A DNA stretch of 64,000 nt from Streptomyces violaceoruber (GCA_000720805.1 JODI01000018.1:61234-125233); one strand, 5' to 3'; counted from the stretch's first letter, positions 33,925-42,493 are shown. Notes: a model not told the origin generated them from the sequence alone. Program-made: numbers and translations.

Positions 33925-34344
33925 TCAGTCGTCCAGGGCGAAGACGGACCCGGTCCGGGCCCGCATGACGCAGGTGTTCGTGAAGGTCTCCGTGTAGTCG
34001 ACCGGACGGCCCTCCCACTGTCCGCGCGCGTGGGCGGTCACCGGGGCGTGGATCATCGTGCAGTAGGTGTCCGTGGCCGGGAAGGCGCGGATGTCGCCGG
34101 CGACCGTCTCCAGTTCCGCGCAGGCCTCGGCGGCGTGCCGGTGGCCCACGGGCGGGTCGCACAGCAGCAGGGTGCCTCGGGTGGCGCCGGAGCCGGCGTC
34201 GCCCGTGGTGACGGTCACGAGGAGCCAGTCGCCTTGGTCGGCCGCCCGGGGAGCGGCGTGCGCGGGCGACACGAGGGCGAGGAGGAGGACGGCCGCTGCC
34301 GGCAGGGCGCCTCGGAGCGCTTTCGCTGTGGTGGTGTTCGTCAT
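33925..34344 (-). CDS. Streptomyces subtilisin inhibitor-like protein (SSI family)
   Basis: The 139-aa protein has a signal peptide ending in AHA and then the SSI fold: 'LLLCDPPVGHRHAAEACAEL', a reactive loop 'CTMIHAPV' and 'FTNTCVMRARTGSVFAL'. Aligned with SSI (CPMVYDPV), the P1 residue is Met, which suits subtilisin-like proteases. The four Cys give the two family disulfides. It is secreted and controls extracellular proteases. ATG at 34344 shares ATGA with the stop of the carboxypeptidase gene upstream, so the two are translationally coupled, an unusual context for an SSI gene. Confidence 0.9.
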   Translation of the reverse strand: MTNTTTAKALRGALPAAAVLLLALVSPAHAAPRAADQGDWLLVTVTTGDAGSGATRGTLLLCDPPVGHRHAAEACAELETVAGDIRAFPATDTYCTMIHAPVTAHARGQWEGRPVDYTETFTNTCVMRARTGSVFALDD

Positions 34345-35690
34345 TCCCGATGCATCGGCACGGCGGCCTGGGAACCCCACCCCGGCTCACCCGAACGGGA
34401 GCAGTCGGGCGCGTACCGCGCGGCGAGTTCGAACGCGGCCAGCACCACCCGTGACTGGTACTCCACCTGCCGGGGGACGGGGACCCAGCGTGCCCCGCAG
34501 CCGTCGCGGTAGTCGGCGCACCACTCGTCGAGCAACCGGTCGAGGTCGGGCAGCGCCCCGGCCGGATCGGCCCCTGCCCGGATCACCAGCTGGTGCAGCA
34601 GCCCCGCCGTCCGCAGGGCCAGGCGCCGTCCGGCGATGCGCAGGGCGGCCAGGTGGGCGGAGCTGAGGGGCGGCAGGGGGCGGACGCCGTCGGGGATGTC
34701 GGGGTCCCACGCGTCGGCGAGGCCGGGGCAGACCATGAGGTAGTCCTCGACCGGGGCGAGCAGGCGGGCCGTGTCCGGGGTGGCCGAGACCTGCGGGCGG
34801 ATGCGCGCGAGGAGCACCTCCAGGAGCCGCGCGTCGCCCCGCAGGGCGTGGCTCACGGTCCGCAGCACACCGGCCCGGTCCGCGGGCGCGCCGGCGTCCT
34901 CCACGGCCGCCACGCCCCACATGGGCGCCTCGACGACGGCGGTCACCGTGCCGTGCCGGTGGGGGTGGTACCAGGTCGACTCGACGGCCGCCTCGGTGAT
35001 GGCGGCGGCCAGGTCGCCGGGGCTCGGTGGCGGTATCCGGTAGACGGCGGGCCCCAGGCGCGGCCAGTACAGGGTGTCGTACGGACCGAGTTCGCGCGGT
35101 ATGCCGAGCCGGGCCGCGGTGCGCGCGACCCGCTGGGCGAGGCCGGGCAGGTCGCGGGTGAGCTCGACGAAGCCGCCTCCGACGTCGACACCGTGCAGCG
35201 AGCACTGGAAGAACGGCCGCAGCTCGTCCTGGAGGCCGAGCAGGGCGCGCGTCTCCGGCAGTACGGCGGCGGCCGCGCCGTCGGGCAGCCACTCGGGCTG
35301 TTCCAGGAAGCCGGGCCGGAAGAAGTTCCGGAAGTACGTGTCGAGGGTGTACGGGCCCCGCAGCCAGCCCTCGTTGCGGCGCAGGCCGTCCGGGTCGAGG
35401 CACAACAGCAGGTTCCAGGTCGCGTCGGCGCCGGTGGTGAGCGTCGGATCGGCGAGGGCCCGCTCGGCCAGCCGCAGGACGGTGGCGCCGCCCACCGGTT
35501 CGTTGGCGTGCGGGCCTGCGACGACGAGGGCCTGACGGCTGCCGTGGCCGACGGAGAGCAGCCACAGGGGGGTGCCCGCGCGCGAGGTGCCCACCCTACG
35601 GAGTCGGGCGTCCTCGGGGTGGCGGGCGACCAGCGCGGCCGCCCTGGCGCCGAGTTCGTCGACGGTCGGGTAACGGAGGAGGGGCGGCAG
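34341..35690 (-). CDS. M14-family zinc carboxypeptidase, probable CTG start
   Basis: The M14 fold shows zinc ligands in 'GPHANEPVGG' (HxxE) and in 'CSLHGVDVGG' (His). No signal peptide is visible, so it acts in the cytosol unless exported unusually. The conserved N-terminal stretch 'LLRYPTVDELGARAAALVAR' is open but lies upstream of the first ATG/GTG in frame (GTG 35594). A GGAGG six bases before CTG at 35690 gives a 449-aa protein that includes it, so CTG is my preferred start. The stop overlaps the SSI start. It may trim peptides, perhaps peptidoglycan-derived ones. Confidence 0.8.
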   Translation of the reverse strand: MPPLLRYPTVDELGARAAALVARHPEDARLRRVGTSRAGTPLWLLSVGHGSRQALVVAGPHANEPVGGATVLRLAERALADPTLTTGADATWNLLLCLDPDGLRRNEGWLRGPYTLDTYFRNFFRPGFLEQPEWLPDGAAAAVLPETRALLGLQDELRPFFQCSLHGVDVGGGFVELTRDLPGLAQRVARTAARLGIPRELGPYDTLYWPRLGPAVYRIPPPSPGDLAAAITEAAVESTWYHPHRHGTVTAVVEAPMWGVAAVEDAGAPADRAGVLRTVSHALRGDARLLEVLLARIRPQVSATPDTARLLAPVEDYLMVCPGLADAWDPDIPDGVRPLPPLSSAHLAALRIAGRRLALRTAGLLHQLVIRAGADPAGALPDLDRLLDEWCADYRDGCGARWVPVPRQVEYQSRVVLAAFELAARYAPDCSRSGEPGWGSQAAVPMHRE

Positions 35691-35722
35691 GGCACACCTC
35701 CACAGTGCGGTTCCGTCGGTTC

Positions 35723-35815
35723 ACCTGATGTGCAGGGTGTACGCACAGTCAGTCACGACTTGACGGGTTCGTCAACACCAAGTGGAGCAAAGGGACTTGA
35801 GTCAGCACATCAGGT
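35723..35815. promoter_or_regulatory. 11-bp inverted repeat around the carboxypeptidase promoter
   Basis: ACCTGATGTGC (35723-35733) and GCACATCAGGT (35805-35815) are perfect reverse complements, 71 bases apart. They flank a region containing a minus-strand TTGACG that could be the -35 box of the carboxypeptidase/SSI operon. Paired distant half-sites suggest looping by a regulator, but neither it nor the promoter is proven. Confidence 0.45.
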
Positions 35816-35843
35816 AAAGCACAGGCCAGAGCTAAGGTCCGGC

Positions 35844-36395
35844 TCAGTCGACGGCCAGCCGGAACGCCATGCGGCCGAAGCCGACCTGGTCGCCCTCGCG
35901 GACCACCGCCGCGCCGATGACCCGTCGTCCGTTGACCGTCGTACCGTTGGTGGAACCGAGGTCCCGCAGCACCCACATACCGCCCTGCCGCCTGAGTTCG
36001 GCGTGCACCCGGGAGACCGTCTCGTGGGCCAGCCGGAGGCCGTTGGCGGGGTCGCGGCCGATACGCAGCGGATGGCCGTCGCCCGGGTGCGGCAGCAGCA
36101 GCTTGGGGAGCCGCTCGGCCTGCCAGGCCCTGCGCAGCCGTACGGTGAAGCCGGAGACCGCCTCGACGGTGCCGAACACCAGGCGGGAGACGCGGCTCTC
36201 CCGGGGCAGGTCGGCGGTGAGCGCGGCGAGTTCGTCCGAGCGGCGGGCGGCCAGCGCCAGTTCCATGCGGTGAATGAACGTGTCGTGCGAGAGACGGCCC
36301 ATGGCGACGCCGTCACGCAGTACCTTCAACGCCTTGTCGCGCTCCCCGTCGGACAATCGCGCGGGATACGTGTTGAACTCGAAGGACGACGTCAC
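35844..36395 (-). CDS. DUF1707-FHA domain protein
   Basis: The 183-aa protein starts 'VTSSFEFNTYPARLSDGERD' followed by a DUF1707 helical segment (about 10-60: 'RLSHDTFIHRMELALAARRS'), then an FHA domain at about 110-180: 'LRIGRDPANGLRL', 'VSRVHAELRR', 'VLRDLGSTNGTTVNG'. FHA binds phosphothreonine, so it is a target or adaptor of a Ser/Thr kinase such as PknB relatives. GTG at 36395 is chosen on family N-termini. It lies between the carboxypeptidase promoter and the divergent treZ. Confidence 0.88.
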   Translation of the reverse strand: MTSSFEFNTYPARLSDGERDKALKVLRDGVAMGRLSHDTFIHRMELALAARRSDELAALTADLPRESRVSRLVFGTVEAVSGFTVRLRRAWQAERLPKLLLPHPGDGHPLRIGRDPANGLRLAHETVSRVHAELRRQGGMWVLRDLGSTNGTTVNGRRVIGAAVVREGDQVGFGRMAFRLAVD

Positions 36396-36568
36396 GCTCG
36401 TGATTGTCGGGCAGTGAACGCCGGGTGTCCAGAAAACCGGAGAACGCCCGGCCCGCGCGCGTGGCGGACGACACCTGCCGCAAAGCGGAGGATTCACCGG
36501 TGCTTTGATCGCGTTTGAAGCACCATGGACGGGCTACATCACGGTGAGCAGACGAAGGGGAACCGTCC

Positions 36569-38314
36569 GTGCAGTTCGAGGTGTGGGCACCGCAGGCCGC
36601 TCGTGTGACGCTCCATTGCGAGGAGGCCACGCGCGCGTTGGAGCGCGATCCGCAGCGCCCGGGATGGTGGCGGGGCGAGGCGGAGGCGCGGGACGGCACA
36701 CGGTACGGCTACGCGCTGGACGACGGTCCCGTGCTGCCGGACCCTCGCTCGCGCCGGCAGCCGGACGGTCCGGACGGTCTGAGCGCGGTGGTCGACCACG
36801 AGCGCTACGCGTGGCGGGCCAAGTGGTCCGGGCGCCCGTTGCCCGGGGCGGTGCTGTACGAGCTGCACGTCGGCACGTACACGCGCGAGGGCACACTGGA
36901 CGCGGCGGCCGAGCGGCTCGGGCACCTGGTCGAACTGGGCGTCTCACACGTCGAGTTGATGCCGCTGTGCCCCTTCCCGGGCCGACACGGGTGGGGGTAC
37001 GAGGGCGTCTCGCTGTGGGCGGTGCACGAGCCGTACGGCGGCCCCGAGGCGCTGAAACGCTTCGTCGACCGGGCGCATGATCTCGGCCTGGGCGTGGTCC
37101 TGGACGTGGTGCACAACCACCTGGGGCCCTCGGGCAACTACCTCCCCCAGTTCGGGCCCTACTTCACGGACACCCACCACACGCCCTGGGGTTCCGCGGT
37201 GAACCTGGACGCACCCGGCTCCGACGAGGTGCGCGCGTTCCTGCTGGGCAGCGCGCTGGCGTGGCTGCGGGACTACCGGATCGACGGGCTGCGACTGGAC
37301 GCGGTGCACGCGCTGGCGGACACGCGCGCGTGCACCTTTCTGGAGGAGCTGTCGACGGAGGTGGACACCCTCGCCACCGAAGTGGGCCGGCCGCTGTTCC
37401 TGGTCGCCGAGTCGGATCTGAACGACCCGCGGCTGGTCACCTCGCGCGCGGAGGGCGGCCTCGGTCTGCACGCGCAGTGGAACGACGACTTCCACCACGC
37501 CCTGCACACCGCGCTGACCGGCGAGGACCAGGGCTACTACGCCGACTTCGGACGCTCCCCCCTGAAGTCGGTCGCCAAGACGCTCACGGGCGGCTACTTC
37601 CACGACGGCACGTACTCGAGCTTCCGGGGCCGCCACCACGGGCGCCCGCTGGACCGCTCGCGCGTGGCGGGGCACCGGCTGCTCGGCTACAGCCAGACCC
37701 ACGACCAGGTCGGCAACCGCGCCCAGGGCGACCGCCTGTCGGCGTCCCTCTCCCCCGGCCTGCTGGCCTGTGCGGCCGCGCTGGTCCTCACGGCGCCCTT
37801 CACGCCGATGCTGTTCATGGGCGAGGAGTGGGCGGCGGGCACGCCGTGGCAGTTCTTCACCGACCACACCGATCCCGAGCTCGCCGAGGCCGTACGACGG
37901 GGCAGGCGGCGGGAGTTCGCCGCGCACGGGTGGGCCGAGGAGGACGTCCCCGACCCGCAGGACCCGGCGACCCGCGACCGCTCCTGCCTCGACTGGTCCG
38001 AGCCGGAACGCGAGCCCCACGCACGTGTGCTGGCCTGGTACCGCAAGCTCATCGAGCTGCGTGCCGAACAGGCGGACCTCACCGATCCCGACCTCGCCGA
38101 CACCAAGGTGGCCTACGACGAGCAAGAACGCTGGCTGGCCTTCCGGCGCGGAGACGTCCGCGTGGCGGTGAACCTGGCCGAGAAACCGGCCGCGATCCCC
38201 CTGGGGCCCCGGGAGGCACGCGTCCTGGCCGCCTGGGAACCGGTCGAACCACCGGGCGCGGGCGGCGTGCTGCATCTGCCCGGGGAGTCCTGCGTGGTGC
38301 TGCTGCAGGGGTGA
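36569..38314 (+). CDS. treZ: Maltooligosyl trehalose trehalohydrolase TreZ
   Basis: The 581-aa GH13 enzyme has an N-terminal beta domain ('MQFEVWAPQAARVTLHCEEA') and barrel motifs 'GWGYEGVSLWAVHEPYGGPE', 'DGLRLDAVHAL' (nucleophile), 'LVAESDLNDP' (acid) and 'YSQTHDQVGNR'. It releases trehalose from the product of TreY. In many actinomycetes treX, treY and treZ form a tight cluster. Here three other genes sit between treY and treZ, so treZ has its own promoter. The start is GTG at 36569. Confidence 0.93.
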   Translation: MQFEVWAPQAARVTLHCEEATRALERDPQRPGWWRGEAEARDGTRYGYALDDGPVLPDPRSRRQPDGPDGLSAVVDHERYAWRAKWSGRPLPGAVLYELHVGTYTREGTLDAAAERLGHLVELGVSHVELMPLCPFPGRHGWGYEGVSLWAVHEPYGGPEALKRFVDRAHDLGLGVVLDVVHNHLGPSGNYLPQFGPYFTDTHHTPWGSAVNLDAPGSDEVRAFLLGSALAWLRDYRIDGLRLDAVHALADTRACTFLEELSTEVDTLATEVGRPLFLVAESDLNDPRLVTSRAEGGLGLHAQWNDDFHHALHTALTGEDQGYYADFGRSPLKSVAKTLTGGYFHDGTYSSFRGRHHGRPLDRSRVAGHRLLGYSQTHDQVGNRAQGDRLSASLSPGLLACAAALVLTAPFTPMLFMGEEWAAGTPWQFFTDHTDPELAEAVRRGRRREFAAHGWAEEDVPDPQDPATRDRSCLDWSEPEREPHARVLAWYRKLIELRAEQADLTDPDLADTKVAYDEQERWLAFRRGDVRVAVNLAEKPAAIPLGPREARVLAAWEPVEPPGAGGVLHLPGESCVVLLQG

Positions 38315-38361
38315 GCGCCTGCGGGGTCCGGCCGGGGCCGGGGCCCGCGGGGACTCGGCTC

Positions 38362-38389
38362 GCGTAAGCGTTTGCGCATGCGCTTACGC
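38362..38389. terminator. Perfect 9-bp inverted repeat between treZ and the TetR gene
   Basis: GCGTAAGCG (38362-38370) and CGCTTACGC (38381-38389) flank TTTGCGCATG. The symmetrical core and the convergent setting suit a bidirectional terminator; a regulator site cannot be excluded. Confidence 0.55.
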
Positions 38390-38428
38390 CTCGCACGGAC
38401 GGAGTTGCCCGGGCCGCGCCGGGCGATC

Positions 38429-39022
38429 TCAACGAGGGTCCGGAAGGCGGCGCTCCCCCTGGGTGTCGCCGCTCCCCGCGCTCGTCAGGATCGCGCTCGC
38501 GACCACATCGAAGAGGTGATCGGCGCGTGGGGCGAGCGAGGGCTGATCGCCGAGCCACGCGAGCGCCGCGATCAGCGCGAACAGATCGGTGCCGTCGATG
38601 TCGGACCGCGCCATGCCCGCGGCCTGGGCACGGGCGAGGAGCCGCGCACCGGCCGCCCGCAGGGTGACGCACGAAGCGTGGAGGGCGGACTCGGTGTCCT
38701 CGATGGCGGCTGCCATCAGCATGGTCACCCCCCGGTACTCGGTGGTCCACCCGACGCAGTCGCGCAGCCACGAGACAAGAGCGTCTTCCGGCGAGCTCGA
38801 CGTCTCGAACTCGCCCGCCTTCGCCGTCAGTTCGTCGAAGCTCGTGCGGAGCAGGGCGTCGAGCAGCGCCTCGCGGGTCGGGAAGTGACGCAGCAGCGTC
38901 GCCAGCCCGACGTCGGCCCTGCGCGCGATGTCGCGCAGTGACACGTCGACGCCTTGCTCGCCGATGGCGGTGCCCGCTACTGCGAGCAGGTGGTCGCGGT
39001 TCTTCCTGGCGTCGGCCCGCAT
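38429..39022 (-). CDS. TetR-family regulator of the divergent oxidoreductase
   Basis: The 197-aa protein has an N-terminal TetR helix-turn-helix ('VSLRDIARRADVGLATLLRH' with FPTREALLDALL) and a helical ligand-binding domain with the TetR_C pattern ('EDALVSWLRDCVGWTTEYRG'). Three copies of a 15-bp element in the divergent intergenic region are its probable operators. It likely represses itself and the oxidoreductase until an electrophile or quinone-like ligand binds. ATG at 39022. Confidence 0.88.
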   Translation of the reverse strand: MRADARKNRDHLLAVAGTAIGEQGVDVSLRDIARRADVGLATLLRHFPTREALLDALLRTSFDELTAKAGEFETSSSPEDALVSWLRDCVGWTTEYRGVTMLMAAAIEDTESALHASCVTLRAAGARLLARAQAAGMARSDIDGTDLFALIAALAWLGDQPSLAPRADHLFDVVASAILTSAGSGDTQGERRLPDPR

Positions 39023-39031
39023 CTGCCCCTC

Positions 39032-39061
39032 TTGACTATCCGGATCAGTGGTCCATATATT
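39032..39061 (+). promoter_or_regulatory. Promoter of the oxidoreductase gene
   Basis: TTGACT (39032-39037), 18 bases, then TATATT (39056-39061) fit a sigma-70/HrdB promoter. The first operator copy lies inside the spacer, consistent with repression by the TetR protein. Confidence 0.65.
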
Positions 39062-39097
39062 CGGATCAGTGGTCCACTTACATGGAGCACTGATCCG
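39041..39097. promoter_or_regulatory. Triple 15-bp operator of the TetR protein
   Basis: CGGATCAGTGGTCCA occurs at 39041-39055 and 39062-39076, spaced 21 bases (two helical turns). A one-mismatch reverse copy, TGGAGCACTGATCCG, occurs at 39083-39097. The last two form an inverted repeat with a six-base spacer. The array sits exactly between the divergent TetR and oxidoreductase genes. Confidence 0.8.
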
Positions 39098-39133
39098 AAT
39101 AAGCCTAATCCCGCGACGCGGGCAGGAGAAACG

Positions 39134-40141
39134 ATGCCGACATACATGATGAGGGCGGTCCGGCTCCATGAGCACGGCGGCCCTGAGGTTCTGCGTCTCG
39201 ACGAGGTGCCGATTCCCGAGCCGGGACCGGGTGAGGTACTCGTCCGCGTGCACGCGGTCGGCGTCAACCCACCGGACTGGTACCTGCGCGGCGGGCTGAC
39301 CAGCGTGCCCGGGACGGATTCGACGGTCAGCCTGCCGGTGATTCCGGGGACGGACGTGTCGGGCGTCGTCGAGGCCGTCGCCGCGGACGTGGACGGCCTC
39401 GCCGTGGGGGACGAGGTCTTCGGTCTGCTGCGTTTTCCCGGCTTCGACGGCAGCGCCTACGCCGAGTACGTCGCCGCGCCTGCCTCGGAGCTCGCACGCA
39501 AGCCGGCCGGCATCGACCACGTGCACGCCGCCGGGGCGCCCATGGCCGGGCTGACGGCGTGGCAGTACCTGATCGAGGTCGGACACGATCACCCGTCGCC
39601 CTTCCAGGAGGCACGGCACCGTCCGACGGCACTCGGCGCCGGCACGACGGTGCTCGTCAACGGCGCCGCGGGCGGCGTGGGGCACTTCGCCCTGCAGCTG
39701 GCGAAATGGAAGGGCGCACGCGTCATCGCGGTGGCGTCGGGCGCGCACGCGGCTTTCCTGAGCGACCTCGGCGCCGACCGGTTCATCGACTACACCAAGA
39801 GCCGTCCCGAGGAACTCGTGCACGACGTCGACCTCGTTCTCGACACCGTCGGCGGCCCCGGCAGCAGCCGCCTCCTGCGCACGCTCAAGCACGGCGGCGC
39901 CCTCTTCCCGGTGTTCCCCGGCGAATACGACGACGAGGAGACCGCGAAGCTGGGCGTCACGGTCTCGATCGCACAGGTCCGCTCGAACGGCGCGCAGCTC
40001 GCCGAACTGGGACGCCTGCTCGACGCGGGCACGGTCCGCGTCGCGATCGACAGCACGTTTCCGCTCGCGGACGCCCGGGCGGCGCACGAACGCGCCGCCC
40101 GAGGGCACCTCCAGGGCAAGATCGTGCTCACGGTCGGCTAG
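39134..40141 (+). CDS. NADP-dependent quinone-oxidoreductase-like MDR enzyme
   Basis: The 335-aa protein has the zinc-independent MDR fold: 'MRAVRLHEHGGPEVLRLDEV', 'VHAVGVNPPDWYLRGG', and an NAD(P)-binding loop 'VLVNGAAGGVGHFALQLAKW'. The Cys/His zinc ligands of alcohol dehydrogenases are missing, as in quinone oxidoreductases. It reduces quinones or enones with NADPH. ATG at 39134 follows GGCAGGAGAA. It is controlled by the divergent TetR through the triple operator. Confidence 0.88.
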   Translation: MPTYMMRAVRLHEHGGPEVLRLDEVPIPEPGPGEVLVRVHAVGVNPPDWYLRGGLTSVPGTDSTVSLPVIPGTDVSGVVEAVAADVDGLAVGDEVFGLLRFPGFDGSAYAEYVAAPASELARKPAGIDHVHAAGAPMAGLTAWQYLIEVGHDHPSPFQEARHRPTALGAGTTVLVNGAAGGVGHFALQLAKWKGARVIAVASGAHAAFLSDLGADRFIDYTKSRPEELVHDVDLVLDTVGGPGSSRLLRTLKHGGALFPVFPGEYDDEETAKLGVTVSIAQVRSNGAQLAELGRLLDAGTVRVAIDSTFPLADARAAHERAARGHLQGKIVLTVG

Positions 40142-40363
40142 GCCCGTCTGATGCACCGACGCGTCCGGCGCTCGCCCACGGGGCACCGGCGGCCATCGGG
40201 AAGCCGATGCGCGAACCCTGGGGCGCGTCTTCCGGCCACGTGGCCGCGGTCCTCGCGTCGGTGACCACGCGGTCCCGTTCGGCCGGCTCAGTTCGGTTCG
40301 GTTCGGTTCGTCACGGGAGATCGCCGGCCCCGAGATCGCCGGCCCCGAGGCCGCCGCCTCCTC
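40142..40363. repeat. GC-rich intergenic stretch with short repeats
   Basis: The stretch contains CGGTTCGGTTCGGTTCG (from about 40289) and two copies of GAGATCGCCGGCCCC (about 40317-40346). No gene is supported. It lies between the convergent oxidoreductase and APH-like genes and could form terminating hairpins. Confidence 0.5.
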
Positions 40364-41320
40364 CTACGGCTCCGCGTCGTCCTTCTCCTCGTCGTCCCGC
40401 AGTTCCGTGACCCTCTCCAGCAGGATCGCCTCCCAGGCGCGCCGCAGTTGGGTGCGCAGGAGCGGCAGGGGCGTGGCGTCACGCGTGTCCAGGTGGGCGG
40501 CGAGGCGGATGACCGTTTCGCAGCGGGCGAGCCAGAGGCCGCGCAGGCAGGGGCGGGCGCCGTAGCCGGCGAGGGTGGCGGCGCGGACCGCTGCCGGGGA
40601 GCCGACGGCGAGCGCGAGGCCGGCGATGTCCTCGGCGGGGTCGCCGACGACCGTGTCGGCCCAGCCGAGGACACCACGCACCCGGCCGTCGGCGCTGACC
40701 ACGAGGTGCGCGCCCCGGAGGTCGTGGTGGACGAGGACCGCGGAACCGGGCTGAGCGGCGAGCTGGACGGCGGCCGTCGGCGCGAGCTGGTGCAGGCGCA
40801 CGGGGTCGAACTCGTCGGCCGCGGCAAGGTGTTCCGCGGCCTGCCCGGCCGCCCGGCGCAGGGCCTCCAGGGAGCGCGGGGCGGTGCGCGGCACCCCGAG
40901 CGTCTCGGCCTGCCGGACCGGCACCTCGCGCAGGCCGGTGAGCAGACCGGCCAGGTCGGCCTCTCCGACGGCGGACACGTCGTGCTCCTCCCCCGACCCG
41001 CCGGCCACCCTGGTGTCCAGGGTGTAGGTCAGCCCGGCGGACCACTCGCCGTGCGCCACGCTCGTCGGCACCGCGACCGGCAGGTGGGGGCGCACCAGGT
41101 CCCGCAGCCGCAGTTCACGGCGCTGCCGGACGGCTGCCTCCCGGTCGGGGGCCAGGCGCAGGACGTGGCGGGCGCCGACCCACCAGACGGAGCTCTCCTC
41201 CCTCCCGGAGACCGGCCGGACCTCGGGCCCGGCGTCGTCCGCGCCGGCCCCGCTGTCCTTGAGCAGGGAACGGACCAGTTGGCGGACGGTGTCCGCGGTG
41301 GGTGTCGGTGCCTGAGTCAT
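40364..41320 (-). CDS. APH-like protein with altered Brenner motif
   Basis: The 318-aa protein has an aminoglycoside-phosphotransferase fold. The N-lobe has 'SSVWWVGARHVLRLAPDREA', and the catalytic loop reads 'VLVHHDLRGAHLVV'. The catalytic Asp is kept, but the usual HGD...N is HHD...H, and the metal-binding loop reads 'VLGWADTVVGDPAEDIAGL'. The change of the metal-ligand Asn to His is unusual, so activity is uncertain. The gene lies 45 bases from the M24 peptidase gene in the same direction and may share its transcript. Confidence 0.75.
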   Translation of the reverse strand: MTQAPTPTADTVRQLVRSLLKDSGAGADDAGPEVRPVSGREESSVWWVGARHVLRLAPDREAAVRQRRELRLRDLVRPHLPVAVPTSVAHGEWSAGLTYTLDTRVAGGSGEEHDVSAVGEADLAGLLTGLREVPVRQAETLGVPRTAPRSLEALRRAAGQAAEHLAAADEFDPVRLHQLAPTAAVQLAAQPGSAVLVHHDLRGAHLVVSADGRVRGVLGWADTVVGDPAEDIAGLALAVGSPAAVRAATLAGYGARPCLRGLWLARCETVIRLAAHLDTRDATPLPLLRTQLRRAWEAILLERVTELRDDEEKDDAEP

Positions 41321-41365
41321 GGTCGCGCCGTAGTCGGTCGGGGACGTGGGGGCTCCTGCTGATCG

Positions 41366-42493
41366 TCACTCCACTATGACCATCTCCCGGCCGGTGGTGT
41401 TCAGGCGGCGCCCGCCGTCCTCCGTCACGGTGACGATGTCCTCGATGCGCACCCCGAAACGGCCCGGGAGATAGACACCGGGTTCCACGGAGAAGCACAT
41501 GCCGGGTACGAGGGGCTGCTCCTCGCCCTCGATCATGTACGGCGGCTCGTGCGTGGTGACGCCGATGCCGTGCCCGGTGCGGTGGATGAAGAACTCGCCG
41601 TAGCCGGCGTCGGCGATGACCGCGCGGGCGGCCCGGTCGACTTCCTGGCAGGCCACGCCGGGCCGTACCGCGCGAAAGCCCGCCTCCTGGGCCTGGCGGA
41701 CGAGGTCGTGGATCCTGCGTTCCTCGTCGGTGGGTTCGCCGACGTGGACCGTGCGGGAGGTGTCGGATCCGTAGCCGGCCCTGAGGCCGCCGAAGTCGAG
41801 GACGACCATGTCGCCGCGTTCGACGACACGGTCGCCGACCTCGTGGTGTGGGTTGGCGCCGTTCGGACCGGAGGCGACGATGGTGAAGTCGACCTGCTCG
41901 TGTCCGTGTTCGCGCAGCAGGCGACTGAGGTCGGCGGCGATCTCGGACTCCCTGCGGCCGGCGAAGGGAACGTTGCGGATCTCCTCGAACGTGGCGTCCG
42001 CGGCCGCTCCCGCTGCCGCCAGCAGTTCGAGTTCCGCCGCGTCCTTGACGGCGCGCAGCATGGGCAGCGCCTCGGTGAGGGAGGCGTACGAGGTGCCGGG
42101 CAGCGTCTTCTGCAGTCCCAGCAGATGCATGGCCCAGGCGTTGTCGCTGATGCCGAAGCGGCCGTTCCGGTCGAGGAGCGGGGCGGCGAGCGCGTACGGG
42201 TCCTTGCCGTCGGTCCAGTCACGCAGGGTCAGCGCGGGCGCGCCGGTGGCCTGCGCGGCGTCCGGGGCCTCCAGGGTGGGGACGACCAGGACGGGGTCCT
42301 GTCCGAGGGCGAGGACCAGCAGGGTGAGGCGCTCGGTCATCGCGGTGGGCGCGTAACCGGTGAGCCATACCAGGTCCGGCCCCGGCGCCACCAGGAGCCC
42401 GGCGAGCCCCGCGTCGGCGGCCGCCCGCGCGGCGCGCTCCATACGGGCCCGGTAGTCGTCGGCGGTGAAGGGGGCGCGCGTGCTGCCGGTCAT
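41366..42493 (-). CDS. M24-family metallopeptidase (Xaa-Pro dipeptidase-like)
   Basis: The 375-aa protein has the creatinase-type N-domain and the pita-bread catalytic domain with five ligands visible: Asp in 'MVVLDFGGL', Asp in 'GYGSDTSRT', His in 'HRTGHGIGV', Glu in 'SVEPGVYLP' and Glu in 'RIEDIVTV'. It cleaves N-terminal residues before proline, or prolidipeptides, in the cytosol. ATG at 42493. It is followed by the APH-like gene. Confidence 0.9.
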   Translation of the reverse strand: MTGSTRAPFTADDYRARMERAARAAADAGLAGLLVAPGPDLVWLTGYAPTAMTERLTLLVLALGQDPVLVVPTLEAPDAAQATGAPALTLRDWTDGKDPYALAAPLLDRNGRFGISDNAWAMHLLGLQKTLPGTSYASLTEALPMLRAVKDAAELELLAAAGAAADATFEEIRNVPFAGRRESEIAADLSRLLREHGHEQVDFTIVASGPNGANPHHEVGDRVVERGDMVVLDFGGLRAGYGSDTSRTVHVGEPTDEERRIHDLVRQAQEAGFRAVRPGVACQEVDRAARAVIADAGYGEFFIHRTGHGIGVTTHEPPYMIEGEEQPLVPGMCFSVEPGVYLPGRFGVRIEDIVTVTEDGGRRLNTTGREMVIVE

